Made by a program: the position numbers and the translations under genes. Below, one piece after another: positions 16,980 through 25,858 of a stretch of 64,000 nucleotides of DNA. Below the pieces are notes generated by a model. The model had not been told where the DNA came from, did no database searches, and was given only the letters and a program-made list of their open reading frames with translations. The DNA comes from Chryseobacterium formosense (GTDB lineage: Bacteria > Bacteroidota > Bacteroidia > Flavobacteriales > Weeksellaceae), in the NCBI RefSeq assembly GCF_900116415.1, contig NZ_FPAP01000001.1, positions 186,001 through 250,000 of the forward strand, in the 5' to 3' direction. Numbering within the stretch: position 1 is the stretch's first letter; the number at the start of each line of letters is the position of its first letter.

Positions 16980-19748
16980 ATGAAAAAAGTTTACCTGTTG
17001 TTGCCTGTATTTGCAGTGCAGTTTGCCTTTGCGCAGGACTCTCAGCGTTATTATTCGGGAACGTTTTTTAATGAAAAAAAGAAACCTCAGAATTTTCTGA
17101 AAATTTTTAATAAAAATAGCGGTGTTTATGAATTAACCGATGAAAAAGGCTTTGCCATTATCGCTGCAAAAGAATATGATACTCTGATTTGGAATAGCGG
17201 TAAAAATATTCAGGTTGTACATTATGTTCAGGAGCTGAAAAATATACTTGAAAGACAGGTTCCCCGACAGACAGTCGAAAATATTGCTTCCAAAGATTAT
17301 GAAAATCTGATCATCAAAACTGAAACAGACGAATTCAGTATTGAAAAATCTTATGATTCTCTGAGAAAAAATTCAGATCATGATTTTTCTGTTATCAGAA
17401 AGCTAAAGCTAAAATCGGATTCTTTATATAAAATTAAAAGCCAACCCCAAAAATATCTTGTATTTAACGGGAATTTCAGCACTTCGTTAGACGTGAAAAA
17501 CCGAAACAGGATTCCCAAAACGCAAAGCAGATATGTTCAGGGAAGATCAGAAAATGGTTCACTTGTTTGGAAAGGTCCGGATACAGGCGAAATGTTCAGC
17601 TTCGGACCGGATATTTCGACTCTGGGTTTTAACGGAATACCCTATGAATATGATAACAATGGTCAATTAGTTGGTTTAAATGACGGAATTTCTCTTGCAA
17701 AAATTTATGATAACAATCTTTTCAAAACAACGTTCGGGTACAGTAATCAGCTGAATCTGAATGCAATAATTAAGAGCGGAGGTTATAATGAAAATGCAAG
17801 ACTTTCTCTGAATATCGGCCAGCAAAAAGATCAGATGTATTTTATAGATCAGTTTGATATTGCGAATACATTTAAAGCTAAATTCAGCACAGAAATTTTA
17901 AAATTTAAAATCAATGCAGGTTTTAATTACACCGGAAATAAAGCTACAAATACCAACAGAATAGGGCTTTTCAACCGGGTTTATCAGAATTCTCTCCTGA
18001 CTCCGGTTTCCTTTTCGAATAAACAAAGTGCTTATCTGAGCAATGGTTTACAAAGAAGTTACAGTCTGTATGCAGACAACCCTGAATTTCTTTTCAGTCA
18101 ACCGGAAAAATATAATTATTATGAAAATATCCGTCAGTTTAATTTTGATGTAAACAGACAGTGGAATGGTTTTAAGCTAAGCATCAGTCAGGCTTATGAT
18201 AATCAGGATATGATGCATCGTGATGTTTATAAGATTTCTACAAATGGTTTTCCGGTCGGACTTTACAATATCAGAAACCAGAAAAATGAATTTTACAATT
18301 CTAATATTTTGGCGAGTTATGAATTGTACGATGGCGAACTCGATAACAAATTTAGTTTAAATCATATTTTAAATGACAGGAAAATCAATGTCAGTCATAG
18401 TATAGACAGAAACTATTTTTATCAGAGAACTTCACAGGATTATATTTTTAATTATAATCTGGATTACGAAAACTATAATGATTTTGAGTTTGGTGTGAAT
18501 ATCGGCAACTCATTTTATATTTCGAATACGTCGCTTAAAAATAAGTACTGGATACCAAAGGTAAACGGATATTTTACTTTTAAGGATATTTTCGGATGGA
18601 ATAATTTTGATGTGCAATTCATGGGAGCTCATACCCAATTGGCTGCAGAACCCGAAATTGCAAAATCTTACTCATCTTATACTACAACACAGTTTTCTGC
18701 ACAAAATGCATATCAGTATTTTCCTCTGAAAGAAGTTGAAACATTTAATAATCTTTCGAATATTAATATTAAAGAATCTAAAGCCGGCTTTAAAATTATT
18801 TTGTTTAATCCCAGAATTAATTTGACTGCAGAATACTTTAAACGAAAAATAAATAACGATGTATTTCCTGTTTTCGAAAATCAGGATTTAGTTTTGAAAA
18901 ATCTCGCAGATCATACGTATGATGGGTATGAAGTCAATTTCAATTATGATAACATTTATCACAGTTATGATTTCTCTATCGGTAGTAAAGCTTCATTTTT
19001 TAAATATAGAGATATTGTCGATCGTGTGAATTCCGGGTACAATAATCTGATGATTTCAGGATTTAATGATATTTATAAAACATTATCCGAAGGTCAGATT
19101 TTAGGAGCTGTGATGGGAAGTTATTATGAAAGAAATGCAGAAGGTAAATTGATAATTGACGATTATGGTTATCCTGTAAAAGCTTCAGGAATGAAAATAA
19201 TTGCAGATCCGACTCCGGATTTTGTGATGAAATTTTCTCATCAGATCAATTATAAGATGTTTGCGCTAAACATCAACTGGGAATGGAAAAAAGGCGGTCA
19301 AGTCTGGAACGGAACTCAGGCTGTTCTCGATTATTACGGTCGTTCTCAGACCTCCGGAGACGAAAGAATTATTAAAAATTATGTTTTTGAAGGGGTAAAT
19401 TCCAACGGAAATGCCAATCAGATTCCTGTTGATTTTTACAATCCGAATCTTGCGGTTGGTGATAATCTATGGACAAGATATGGTTTTTTGGGAGTTGCCG
19501 AAAATTATGTTGAGAAATCAGATTATGTTAGAATTAATGATATTACGCTTTCAGCTTATTTCGACATCGGGAATTTTCGAAGAGCTTTAGGCGTTAGTTT
19601 TTATGTGAATAATATCTTTCTTTGGCAGGCAAACCGGGGAGTAGATTCTAACCAGAATTTTTATGATTTTGACAACAGCCGCGGTTTAGATTTTTTTAAT
19701 CTTCCTTCTTTTAAAACCTATGGCTGCACCGTTTCTTTTAAATTTTAA
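16980..19748 (+). CDS. SusC/RagA-type outer-membrane beta-barrel lacking the plug domain
   Basis: 922 aa from ATG 16980 (TTG 16974 rejected). Signal peptide of 18 residues (FAVQFAFA-Q). Residues 19-160 are a short divergent domain with no plug: no VVVxGYG, no PLYVIDG, no IYGSRGANGV. From about 162 the protein follows the SusC barrel that normally comes after the plug: IPKTQSRYVQGR, LSEGQILGAVMGSYYERNAEG, DDYGYPVKASG, IADPTPDFVMKF, WEWKKGGQVWNGTQAVLDYYG and the aromatic end TYGCTVSFKF. Probably a large outer-membrane channel. Two neighbouring proteins carry the missing plug. No SusD gene is next to it. Confidence 0.85.
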   Translation: MKKVYLLLPVFAVQFAFAQDSQRYYSGTFFNEKKKPQNFLKIFNKNSGVYELTDEKGFAIIAAKEYDTLIWNSGKNIQVVHYVQELKNILERQVPRQTVENIASKDYENLIIKTETDEFSIEKSYDSLRKNSDHDFSVIRKLKLKSDSLYKIKSQPQKYLVFNGNFSTSLDVKNRNRIPKTQSRYVQGRSENGSLVWKGPDTGEMFSFGPDISTLGFNGIPYEYDNNGQLVGLNDGISLAKIYDNNLFKTTFGYSNQLNLNAIIKSGGYNENARLSLNIGQQKDQMYFIDQFDIANTFKAKFSTEILKFKINAGFNYTGNKATNTNRIGLFNRVYQNSLLTPVSFSNKQSAYLSNGLQRSYSLYADNPEFLFSQPEKYNYYENIRQFNFDVNRQWNGFKLSISQAYDNQDMMHRDVYKISTNGFPVGLYNIRNQKNEFYNSNILASYELYDGELDNKFSLNHILNDRKINVSHSIDRNYFYQRTSQDYIFNYNLDYENYNDFEFGVNIGNSFYISNTSLKNKYWIPKVNGYFTFKDIFGWNNFDVQFMGAHTQLAAEPEIAKSYSSYTTTQFSAQNAYQYFPLKEVETFNNLSNINIKESKAGFKIILFNPRINLTAEYFKRKINNDVFPVFENQDLVLKNLADHTYDGYEVNFNYDNIYHSYDFSIGSKASFFKYRDIVDRVNSGYNNLMISGFNDIYKTLSEGQILGAVMGSYYERNAEGKLIIDDYGYPVKASGMKIIADPTPDFVMKFSHQINYKMFALNINWEWKKGGQVWNGTQAVLDYYGRSQTSGDERIIKNYVFEGVNSNGNANQIPVDFYNPNLAVGDNLWTRYGFLGVAENYVEKSDYVRINDITLSAYFDIGNFRRALGVSFYVNNIFLWQANRGVDSNQNFYDFDNSRGLDFFNLPSFKTYGCTVSFKF

Positions 19749-19752
19749 TACA

Positions 19753-22700
19753 ATGAATTTTAAATTTCTACGCTCTATATTTTTTATTTTTTCTTTGTTT
19801 CTAAGTATTTTTTTTAATGCTCAGAATAATTTCAGTGATTTCAAAAAAGAAAAGACATACATCCATACCAATCATGTTTTTTATAAGCCTGGAGAAGAAA
19901 TGTATTTCAAAATATATGTTCTTCAGGCACAAAATAATCTTCCGGCAGATCAAAGTAAAGTAGTAAATTTTGAACTGGTCGATCCGAGTGGCTCGGTTGT
20001 GAATAAATCGAAGTATGAAATAAAAAATGGTCATGCAGAAGGGTATTTTTATTTCGGAAATGATATGAAAGGCGGAATTTATAAAATAAGGGCTTTCACT
20101 GCATGGATGCAGAATGAGTCTGGCAAAAACGTCTTTGAAAAAGAGATTACTCTACAGAAAATTGTTTCTCCACGAATTTTAATGAAACTCGACTTTCCGA
20201 AAAAAGGTTATGGAGCAGGAGATGAGGTTTTGGCGGAGTTTTCGATGCGGAGTCTAAGCAATCTTCCGATTCCTTTTTATGAAGCTTATTTTACGGTGAT
20301 GCATGAAGGCGAAAAAATAACCGAAGGCAATTTGATTACTGATAGAGAAGGAAAATATCTGCTGAAATTCAAACTTCCTGAAGTGTTGAAATCTTCCGAT
20401 GCTTTGCTGAATGTAAAAGTTAATTTTGATGGTTTCACAGAATCTATTTCGAGAAATATTCCGATTGTTTTGAATAATCTGGATTTAAAATTTATGCCTG
20501 AAGGCGGAACTTTTATCAACGGGGTCGAACAGAATGTAGCATTTAAAGTTTTGGATGAATTTGAAAAACCAGTAGATGCGGTTTTAGGAATTTATAATCA
20601 GAATCATCAGAAGTTATTGGAAGTTTCTTCATATAATTTCGGTATGGGAAGCTTTTCTTTTAGTCCTAAAAATGGTGAAACATATTATGCAAAAGTTGTA
20701 AAACCGGAAAACATCAGTCAGGTTTATGATCTTCCTTTTGCAAAAAATGACGGAATTGTTTTAAATAGTATAAAAGAAAATCAAAACATACGATTAATCA
20801 TAAACTCTACATCCGAAAGAAGTGTTTTGATTTCTGGAAATTTCCGTGAAAAAGAGGTTTATTCTAAATCATTAATTCTGAAAAAAGGATTCAATCATAT
20901 TGAAATCCCAGAAGAGAAGCTTCCGACAGGAATTTGCAGATTTACGGTGACAGAAAATAATATTCCTTTAGCGGAACGAATTGTTTTTGCGAATGAAAAT
21001 AAACAGATGAAAGTGAAAATTTCCCCGGTAAAGAAAAACTATTTGCCGAGAGAAAAAGTAATTGTGAATGTAGAGACAACGGACGAAAACAACAATCCCA
21101 TTCCGGCAAATCTTTCGATGAGTGTTGTTGATGATAAATTGTGGACGTATGCCGATGACAAGCAAAACCATATTCTTTCATGGCTTCTGATGGATTCAGA
21201 ATTGAAAGGGAAAATTGAAAAACCGCAGTTTTATTTTGATAAAAAGGAGGAGAAAGCTGCAAAGAGTTTAGATTTAGTCATGCTTACGAATGGTTACCGT
21301 TATTTTGAAATGAATGACGATACTAAGAAAAACGGAAACTACAAATACCTTCCGGAAAAGAAAAACCCGATATACGGAATTATTGAAGACTTAAATAAAA
21401 GACCTGTAAAAGCTGAAGTTTATCTGGTGAGTGGTCATTCCAAAATAAAAAAGCAGACAACTTCGGAGAATGGCTTGTTTTATTTTTCGGATTTGAACAG
21501 AAATGAATATTATTCTGTTATTGCTAAATCTGCAGATAAAAAACAGAAAGTGAAAGTGAGAATGCTTTCTTATACACTTAATATTAATCCTTTAGTGAAG
21601 CAATCTTTAGAAAATATTGATATTGATGAGATCATAAAAGAAGCAGAAATAAAGGAGAAAAATAATGATAAAGATAAGAAACCATCAATGTCGCAAGGAA
21701 TTGGAGAGCTTTTAAAAAAACTACCATCAATTAATACTAAATCTGATACCCTAAAATCTCAACATATTGAAGAGGTTGTAGTTTTAGGATATAATAGTGT
21801 TTCAAAAAAGTCTTTGGCAACAAGTTCTATTACGACAGTTGAATCAAAAATGTTTGAAAATAGACCAAATGTTTCTTTTTTACAGTCACTACAAGGTCAA
21901 GCTCCGGGTTTATCCATAAATTCATCTTCAGGATCTCCCGGTTCTGCTAAAATAGATGTTGTCATACGAGGAGTATCTTCAATTACTTCACAATCTGAGC
22001 CTTTGTATGTGATCGACGGAATGATCTCAAATTCAACATTATTTAGAAATTTAAATCCGAATAGTATCGATGCCATTTCTGTTTTAAAAGATGCGGCAGC
22101 GACATCAATTTATGGCAATCGAGGAGCCAATGGAGTCATTATTATTAATTCCAAAAAAGTAAGAAATTCAAACATCAAATTCGACATCACTCCCGAAACT
22201 TATTTTGCGGTTAAGAATATTCCAAATGACAGCCTGACTCACTATGAATACTCACGTAAGTTCTCTTATCCTGTTTATGAGTCTACAAACACTGCTTATC
22301 GCCACGATTACCGTGAAACATTATATTGGAATCCTGTTGTAGAAACCGATAAAAAAGGAAAAGCTCAGATCGAATTTTATCAGTCTGATGCCAATTCAGC
22401 TTTCAGAATTATGACTGAAGGTATTTCTGCAACAGGATTGATAGGAAGAGACGAAACTACTTACGCTGCACAAAGCTTAATATCTATTGACGCAAAAATT
22501 CCACAGTATTTGACAAGAACAGACCAAATGATCATACCGGTTGTGATTAAAAATAATTCATCGGAAACCAGAACTTTAACGATGGATGTAATTGTTCCGA
22601 ATCATATCAAATTGATGAAAGCTGACAGTTTGATCACCTTAAAACCTTTAGAATCCGGTAGATTGTTTGTAAAAATGCAGACAGATAAATTGATTAGTTC

Positions 22701-24315
22701 CAATATTCAGTTTGCTGTAAAATCAGGAGAATTCAGGGAAACGATGATTCTGCCTTTAAAAGTTGAAGAAAAAGGTTTTCCGCATCATTTTTCTATCGTA
22801 AACAATAAATCTGAACATTCAAAAATAAATATTCCAGAGTATATTAACGGAAGTTTGATGGCATCTTATTACGTCTACGAAAATTCGGCATTGCAGATGT
22901 TTGAAGATTTAGAACGCTTAAAAAGAGAACCTTACGGATGTTTTGAACAGCTGTCTTCAACCGTTTATCCCAATATTTTTATTCTGGATTATTTAAAATC
23001 AACAAAAAAGATAGATGCCAATACAGAATCCAATGCCATTCGTAATATGAAGAAAGGCTATCAGAAAATGTTATCTTATAAAAACAGCGATGGTGGTTTT
23101 TCTTATTTTGGAGGAAGTGAATCTGATGTCTCTGTTTCTGCTTTTGCTTTGCTGGAATTCAGAGATCTGAAAAAATATGTAAATGTTGATACAAAACTGA
23201 TTCAGAAACTTACTTCATTTATTTTATCTAAAAAAAATGCAAACGGTCTTTTTGAGGTCAGAAAAAGCTACGAAATGCAAACCAGATATTCCGAATATTC
23301 TTGGGCAAGAAATATGTATGTTTTGTACGCTTTGTCTAAAATTGGTTTTAAAAATGAACTGATTAAAAATTATGAGTACAGCTTAAAAAGAATATTGGCA
23401 ACAAAAGATTCTTATCAGTTGGCTTTGATGGCAAATACAGCCTTCAATCTTGGTAAAAATGAAGATTATGGCACTTTGATTTCTCTTTTAAACAAGCAAT
23501 ATTCAGATAAAAATGTAAAAACTGAAATTACTTTTACGGGTTCTGGAGGTATTTCAGCCAATGCAGAAACACTTTCTCTATATATGATGGCACTTCAGAA
23601 AAATGATAAAGCCAATCAGCTTGAGATTGCTGAAGTAGCAGATGATCTGATTAATTATAACGGCTATTACGGATTTGGCTCTACTCAGGCAACAGCTTTA
23701 GCATTAGAAACACTTTCCGGTTTTTTTGCTAAAAATGAAAAACTGTACGGAACAGATAAGCCTGTCATTAAAATTAATAATGTTGAAGTTTCCGGGAAAA
23801 ACAACAGCTTTGCATCGGCTTTCAGAAAAGGAGAAAATGATTTAAATATTGACTATTCAAATAAAAAAGGCTTGCCTTTTAAACTCGATTATCAATATTA
23901 CACTTTGGAAGCTCCGAAAAGTGAAAAGATTCCGGTAACATTAGAAACAAAACTAAAATCACAAACTTCAAAAGTAGGAGAGACAAACAGAATGACAATT
24001 ACCGTGAAAAACAAAGTCAATGGGCAATTACCAATGACCACTGCGAAAATCGGAATTCCTGCAGGTCTTACGTTGCAAAATGCTTTATTGAAAGATATGG
24101 TTGATAAAAAACAAGTTTCTTATTACGAAATATTTGATAATTATCTTATCTTGTATTGGGAACATTTTGAAGCAAATGAAATAAAGACAATCAATTTAGA
24201 TTTAAAAGTAGAGTTTGCAGGAGATTATACAGGAAAAGCGAGTAATGTTTACCTTTATTATATGCCTGAATCGAAGTTTTGGAATGAAGGAATAAAAGCG
24301 ATAATTGAACCCTGA
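19753..24315 (+). CDS. Alpha-2-macroglobulin family protein with inserted SusC plug domain
   Basis: 1520 aa from ATG 19753, 4 nt after the barrel stop (an in-frame ATG at 19720 would overlap the barrel gene). Signal peptide of about 23 residues (FFNA-Q), no lipobox. MG-type domains start at KTYIHTNHVFYKPGEEMYFKIYV. Residues 673-803 are a SusC plug (EEVVVLGYN, SLQGQAPGL, EPLYVIDGM, VLKDAAATSIYGNRGANGVIIINSK). Then the A2M domain and the thioester motif YGCFEQ with Cys1063 and Gln1066, followed by the alpha-toroid and a receptor-like end. Known A2Ms trap proteases covalently through this thioester. The plug is very similar to that in the VWA protein. Confidence 0.88.
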   Translation: MNFKFLRSIFFIFSLFLSIFFNAQNNFSDFKKEKTYIHTNHVFYKPGEEMYFKIYVLQAQNNLPADQSKVVNFELVDPSGSVVNKSKYEIKNGHAEGYFYFGNDMKGGIYKIRAFTAWMQNESGKNVFEKEITLQKIVSPRILMKLDFPKKGYGAGDEVLAEFSMRSLSNLPIPFYEAYFTVMHEGEKITEGNLITDREGKYLLKFKLPEVLKSSDALLNVKVNFDGFTESISRNIPIVLNNLDLKFMPEGGTFINGVEQNVAFKVLDEFEKPVDAVLGIYNQNHQKLLEVSSYNFGMGSFSFSPKNGETYYAKVVKPENISQVYDLPFAKNDGIVLNSIKENQNIRLIINSTSERSVLISGNFREKEVYSKSLILKKGFNHIEIPEEKLPTGICRFTVTENNIPLAERIVFANENKQMKVKISPVKKNYLPREKVIVNVETTDENNNPIPANLSMSVVDDKLWTYADDKQNHILSWLLMDSELKGKIEKPQFYFDKKEEKAAKSLDLVMLTNGYRYFEMNDDTKKNGNYKYLPEKKNPIYGIIEDLNKRPVKAEVYLVSGHSKIKKQTTSENGLFYFSDLNRNEYYSVIAKSADKKQKVKVRMLSYTLNINPLVKQSLENIDIDEIIKEAEIKEKNNDKDKKPSMSQGIGELLKKLPSINTKSDTLKSQHIEEVVVLGYNSVSKKSLATSSITTVESKMFENRPNVSFLQSLQGQAPGLSINSSSGSPGSAKIDVVIRGVSSITSQSEPLYVIDGMISNSTLFRNLNPNSIDAISVLKDAAATSIYGNRGANGVIIINSKKVRNSNIKFDITPETYFAVKNIPNDSLTHYEYSRKFSYPVYESTNTAYRHDYRETLYWNPVVETDKKGKAQIEFYQSDANSAFRIMTEGISATGLIGRDETTYAAQSLISIDAKIPQYLTRTDQMIIPVVIKNNSSETRTLTMDVIVPNHIKLMKADSLITLKPLESGRLFVKMQTDKLISSNIQFAVKSGEFRETMILPLKVEEKGFPHHFSIVNNKSEHSKINIPEYINGSLMASYYVYENSALQMFEDLERLKREPYGCFEQLSSTVYPNIFILDYLKSTKKIDANTESNAIRNMKKGYQKMLSYKNSDGGFSYFGGSESDVSVSAFALLEFRDLKKYVNVDTKLIQKLTSFILSKKNANGLFEVRKSYEMQTRYSEYSWARNMYVLYALSKIGFKNELIKNYEYSLKRILATKDSYQLALMANTAFNLGKNEDYGTLISLLNKQYSDKNVKTEITFTGSGGISANAETLSLYMMALQKNDKANQLEIAEVADDLINYNGYYGFGSTQATALALETLSGFFAKNEKLYGTDKPVIKINNVEVSGKNNSFASAFRKGENDLNIDYSNKKGLPFKLDYQYYTLEAPKSEKIPVTLETKLKSQTSKVGETNRMTITVKNKVNGQLPMTTAKIGIPAGLTLQNALLKDMVDKKQVSYYEIFDNYLILYWEHFEANEIKTINLDLKVEFAGDYTGKASNVYLYYMPESKFWNEGIKAIIEP

Positions 24316-24338
24316 CTCTAAGTTTACGAATAATTATT

Positions 24339-24371
24339 TGGCTGGTTTTGTATAAAAATCAGCCATTTTTA
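24339..24371 (+). terminator. Terminator after the A2M gene
   Basis: TGGCTG (24339-24344) pairs with CAGCCA (24360-24365), with a TTTT/AAAA extension inside the stem, followed by TTTTTAT. Confidence 0.7.
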
Positions 24372-24406
24372 TGTATTTCTGATAAGGAGAATATTTTTCA
24401 AAATTA

Positions 24407-24430
24407 AACTTTCAAAAATTATTGAAAGTT
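24407..24430. promoter_or_regulatory. Operator 1 of the GbsR/MarR regulator
   Basis: Perfect dyad AACTTTCAA-N6-TTGAAAGTT. Its right arm contains the -33 TTG of the regulator's own promoter, so binding should repress. Copies with the same core precede the genes at 25070 and 25507. Confidence 0.75.
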
Positions 24431-24452
24431 CAAAAAATTATTATTATATTTG
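24422..24452 (+). promoter_or_regulatory. Promoter of the GbsR/MarR regulator
   Basis: TTG (24422-24424), 20 nt, TATATTTG (24445-24452), an exact flavobacterial consensus; leader about 20 nt before ATG 24479. The -33 element lies inside operator 1. Confidence 0.8.
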
Positions 24453-24478
24453 TATTAGAAATTTAAAAGAAAACAAAA

Positions 24479-24979
24479 ATGCAACTTTCAGAAGCAAAAG
24501 AAAAATACATTCAGACGTGGGGAACTTTGGCAACCAATTGGGGAATCAACCGTACGATGGCGCAAGTTCACGCATTACTTTTGGCTGAAGGAAAACCGCT
24601 CTCTACCGATGAGGTGATGGAAATGCTTGAAATTTCAAGAGGAAATGCCAATATGAATTTACGAAACCTGATGGAGTGGGGATTAGTAAGAAAAGAATTA
24701 CTGAAAGGCGACCGAAAAGAATATTTTTTTGCCGAAAGAGATATGTGGTATCTGTTCAAGCAACTCGTCAAAGAACGTAAAAAAAGGGAAATCGAACCGG
24801 TTTTAAGCTCAATCTCTGAACTGAAAAATGTTGATGAAAATACGGAAGAAGCAAAACGATTCACAGATTTAATGATTGAAATGGAAAATGTTACCGGAAA
24901 AGTTTTCAACATTATGGATCTTGCCATTAAAAGTGATGATCACTGGCTGATCGGAAAGATCACCAATTTATTAAAATAG
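24479..24979 (+). CDS. GbsR/MarR family transcriptional regulator
   Basis: 166 aa. GbsR-like winged helix: TWGTLATNWGINRTMAQVHALLLAEGKPLSTDEVMEMLEISRGNANMNLRNLMEWGLVRKELLKGDRKEYFFAE, then a helical dimerisation tail. The family includes repressors of choline/betaine uptake in Bacillus, but most Bacteroidota members are uncharacterised and the ligand is unknown here. It heads a run of small membrane-protein genes; the same inverted repeat lies upstream of it and of two of those genes, implying negative autoregulation and local control. Confidence 0.92.
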   Translation: MQLSEAKEKYIQTWGTLATNWGINRTMAQVHALLLAEGKPLSTDEVMEMLEISRGNANMNLRNLMEWGLVRKELLKGDRKEYFFAERDMWYLFKQLVKERKKREIEPVLSSISELKNVDENTEEAKRFTDLMIEMENVTGKVFNIMDLAIKSDDHWLIGKITNLLK

Positions 24980-25004
24980 AAAGGACTCGAAAATCCTTTT
25001 TTAT
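24980..25004 (+). terminator. Short terminator after the GbsR/MarR gene
   Basis: AAAGGA (24980-24985), loop CTCGAAAA, TCCTTT (24994-24999) and a T run. The six-pair stem makes it weak to moderate. Confidence 0.55.
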
Positions 25005-25015
25005 TTCAGCTTAAG

Positions 25016-25033
25016 TTTCAAAAATTATTGAAA
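25016..25033. promoter_or_regulatory. Operator 2 of the GbsR/MarR regulator
   Basis: TTTCAAAAATTATTGAAA, identical to the core of operator 1, ending 36 nt before ATG 25070. No consensus TAnnTTTG follows (TATAAT at 25045-25050 is the nearest). Confidence 0.65.
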
Positions 25034-25069
25034 GTATAGTAAGATATAATAATTAAAAAAATAAAACTC

Positions 25070-25438
25070 ATGAAACTGAATATTTTAAAAGCAGAAGTGA
25101 TTTTTCAAACAACTTTAAGTTTAGGAAGTCTTTTTTACATTCTCGTAGATTATAGTAAACAAGATCAGGCATCAGACTTTTTTATTGCCCTCTTTTTTAT
25201 GGGTGTTGCTAATCTCTTAGGTTTTTTAATAAGAATCTGCACCGTCGCAAGTAAATTTCACCGATATTACTTCTTTGGAGTGATCTTATTTTTCATTTCA
25301 TTGTATGCTATCTCTTCTTTATCTATCAATTTTAATATTGATTTTGAGATCTACTTTATGGGCATAGGAGGAATACTTTTTAATATGTACTATTTGATTT
25401 ATGGATTCTATGTCATTAAAAATTATCCGGGAGAATAA
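25070..25438 (+). CDS. Four-helix membrane protein of unknown function (pair A, copy 1)
   Basis: 122 aa, four predicted membrane helices (FQTTLSLGSLFYILV, FFIALFFMGVANLLGFLI, YYFFGVILFFISLYAI, IYFMGIGGILFNMYYLIYGFYV) with a conserved-looking ICTVASKFHR loop. Topology and the LxxLIRICT/LLKVMIRFCT segment resemble the protein at 26362, suggesting a diverged duplicate. Preceded by operator 2. No recognised family. Confidence 0.65.
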   Translation: MKLNILKAEVIFQTTLSLGSLFYILVDYSKQDQASDFFIALFFMGVANLLGFLIRICTVASKFHRYYFFGVILFFISLYAISSLSINFNIDFEIYFMGIGGILFNMYYLIYGFYVIKNYPGE

Positions 25439-25472
25439 AAAGAGATAGAAACTATTTTTATTTCGAACTAAA

Positions 25473-25491
25473 TTTTAAAAATTATTGAAAA
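25473..25491. promoter_or_regulatory. Operator 3 of the GbsR/MarR regulator (degenerate)
   Basis: TTTTAAAAATTATTGAAAA, core AAAAATTATTGAAA shared with operators 1 and 2, ending 15 nt before ATG 25507. The left arm has one change (C to T). Confidence 0.55.
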
Positions 25492-25506
25492 TATAATACT
25501 TATAAA

Positions 25507-25851
25507 ATGTTCAATATCATTTCATATCTGTTATTTCTTGGAATCAGTTCATATATAACGATTGATGTGGGTAGAAGATGCTTCAACTCAGGAAAAATTT
25601 ATCTGGAATATCTCATCAAAGACAAAGATTTTTGTTTGACCGTCAATCGGATTCTCCTTGGAAGTTATTATCTCGTCAATCTCGGTTACATCGCCATCAA
25701 TTTGAGTTTCTGGAATAGAATTTCAAATATTGAAGAACTTTTAACTACCGTTTCCACTCGCATTGGAATCATTGTTTTAATCCTTTGTGTATTGCATTTT
25801 ACCAATATTACTGCTCTTTATCTATTAAGAAAAAAATTAACTATAAAATAA
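25507..25851 (+). CDS. Three-helix membrane protein of unknown function (pair B, copy 1)
   Basis: 114 aa. An N-terminal helix, a cytoplasmic loop (GRRCFNSGKIYLEYLIKDKD) and two helices (ILLGSYYLVNLGYIAINLSF, IGIIVLILCVLHFTNITALYLL) with a basic end RKKLTIK. It aligns along its length with the next protein (YYLVNLGYIAI against FYLLNIGFALC; TTVSTRIG against VALSKKIG). Preceded by operator 3 and followed 7 nt later by its paralogue. Function unknown. Confidence 0.65.
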   Translation: MFNIISYLLFLGISSYITIDVGRRCFNSGKIYLEYLIKDKDFCLTVNRILLGSYYLVNLGYIAINLSFWNRISNIEELLTTVSTRIGIIVLILCVLHFTNITALYLLRKKLTIK

Positions 25852-25858
25852 AATTATC

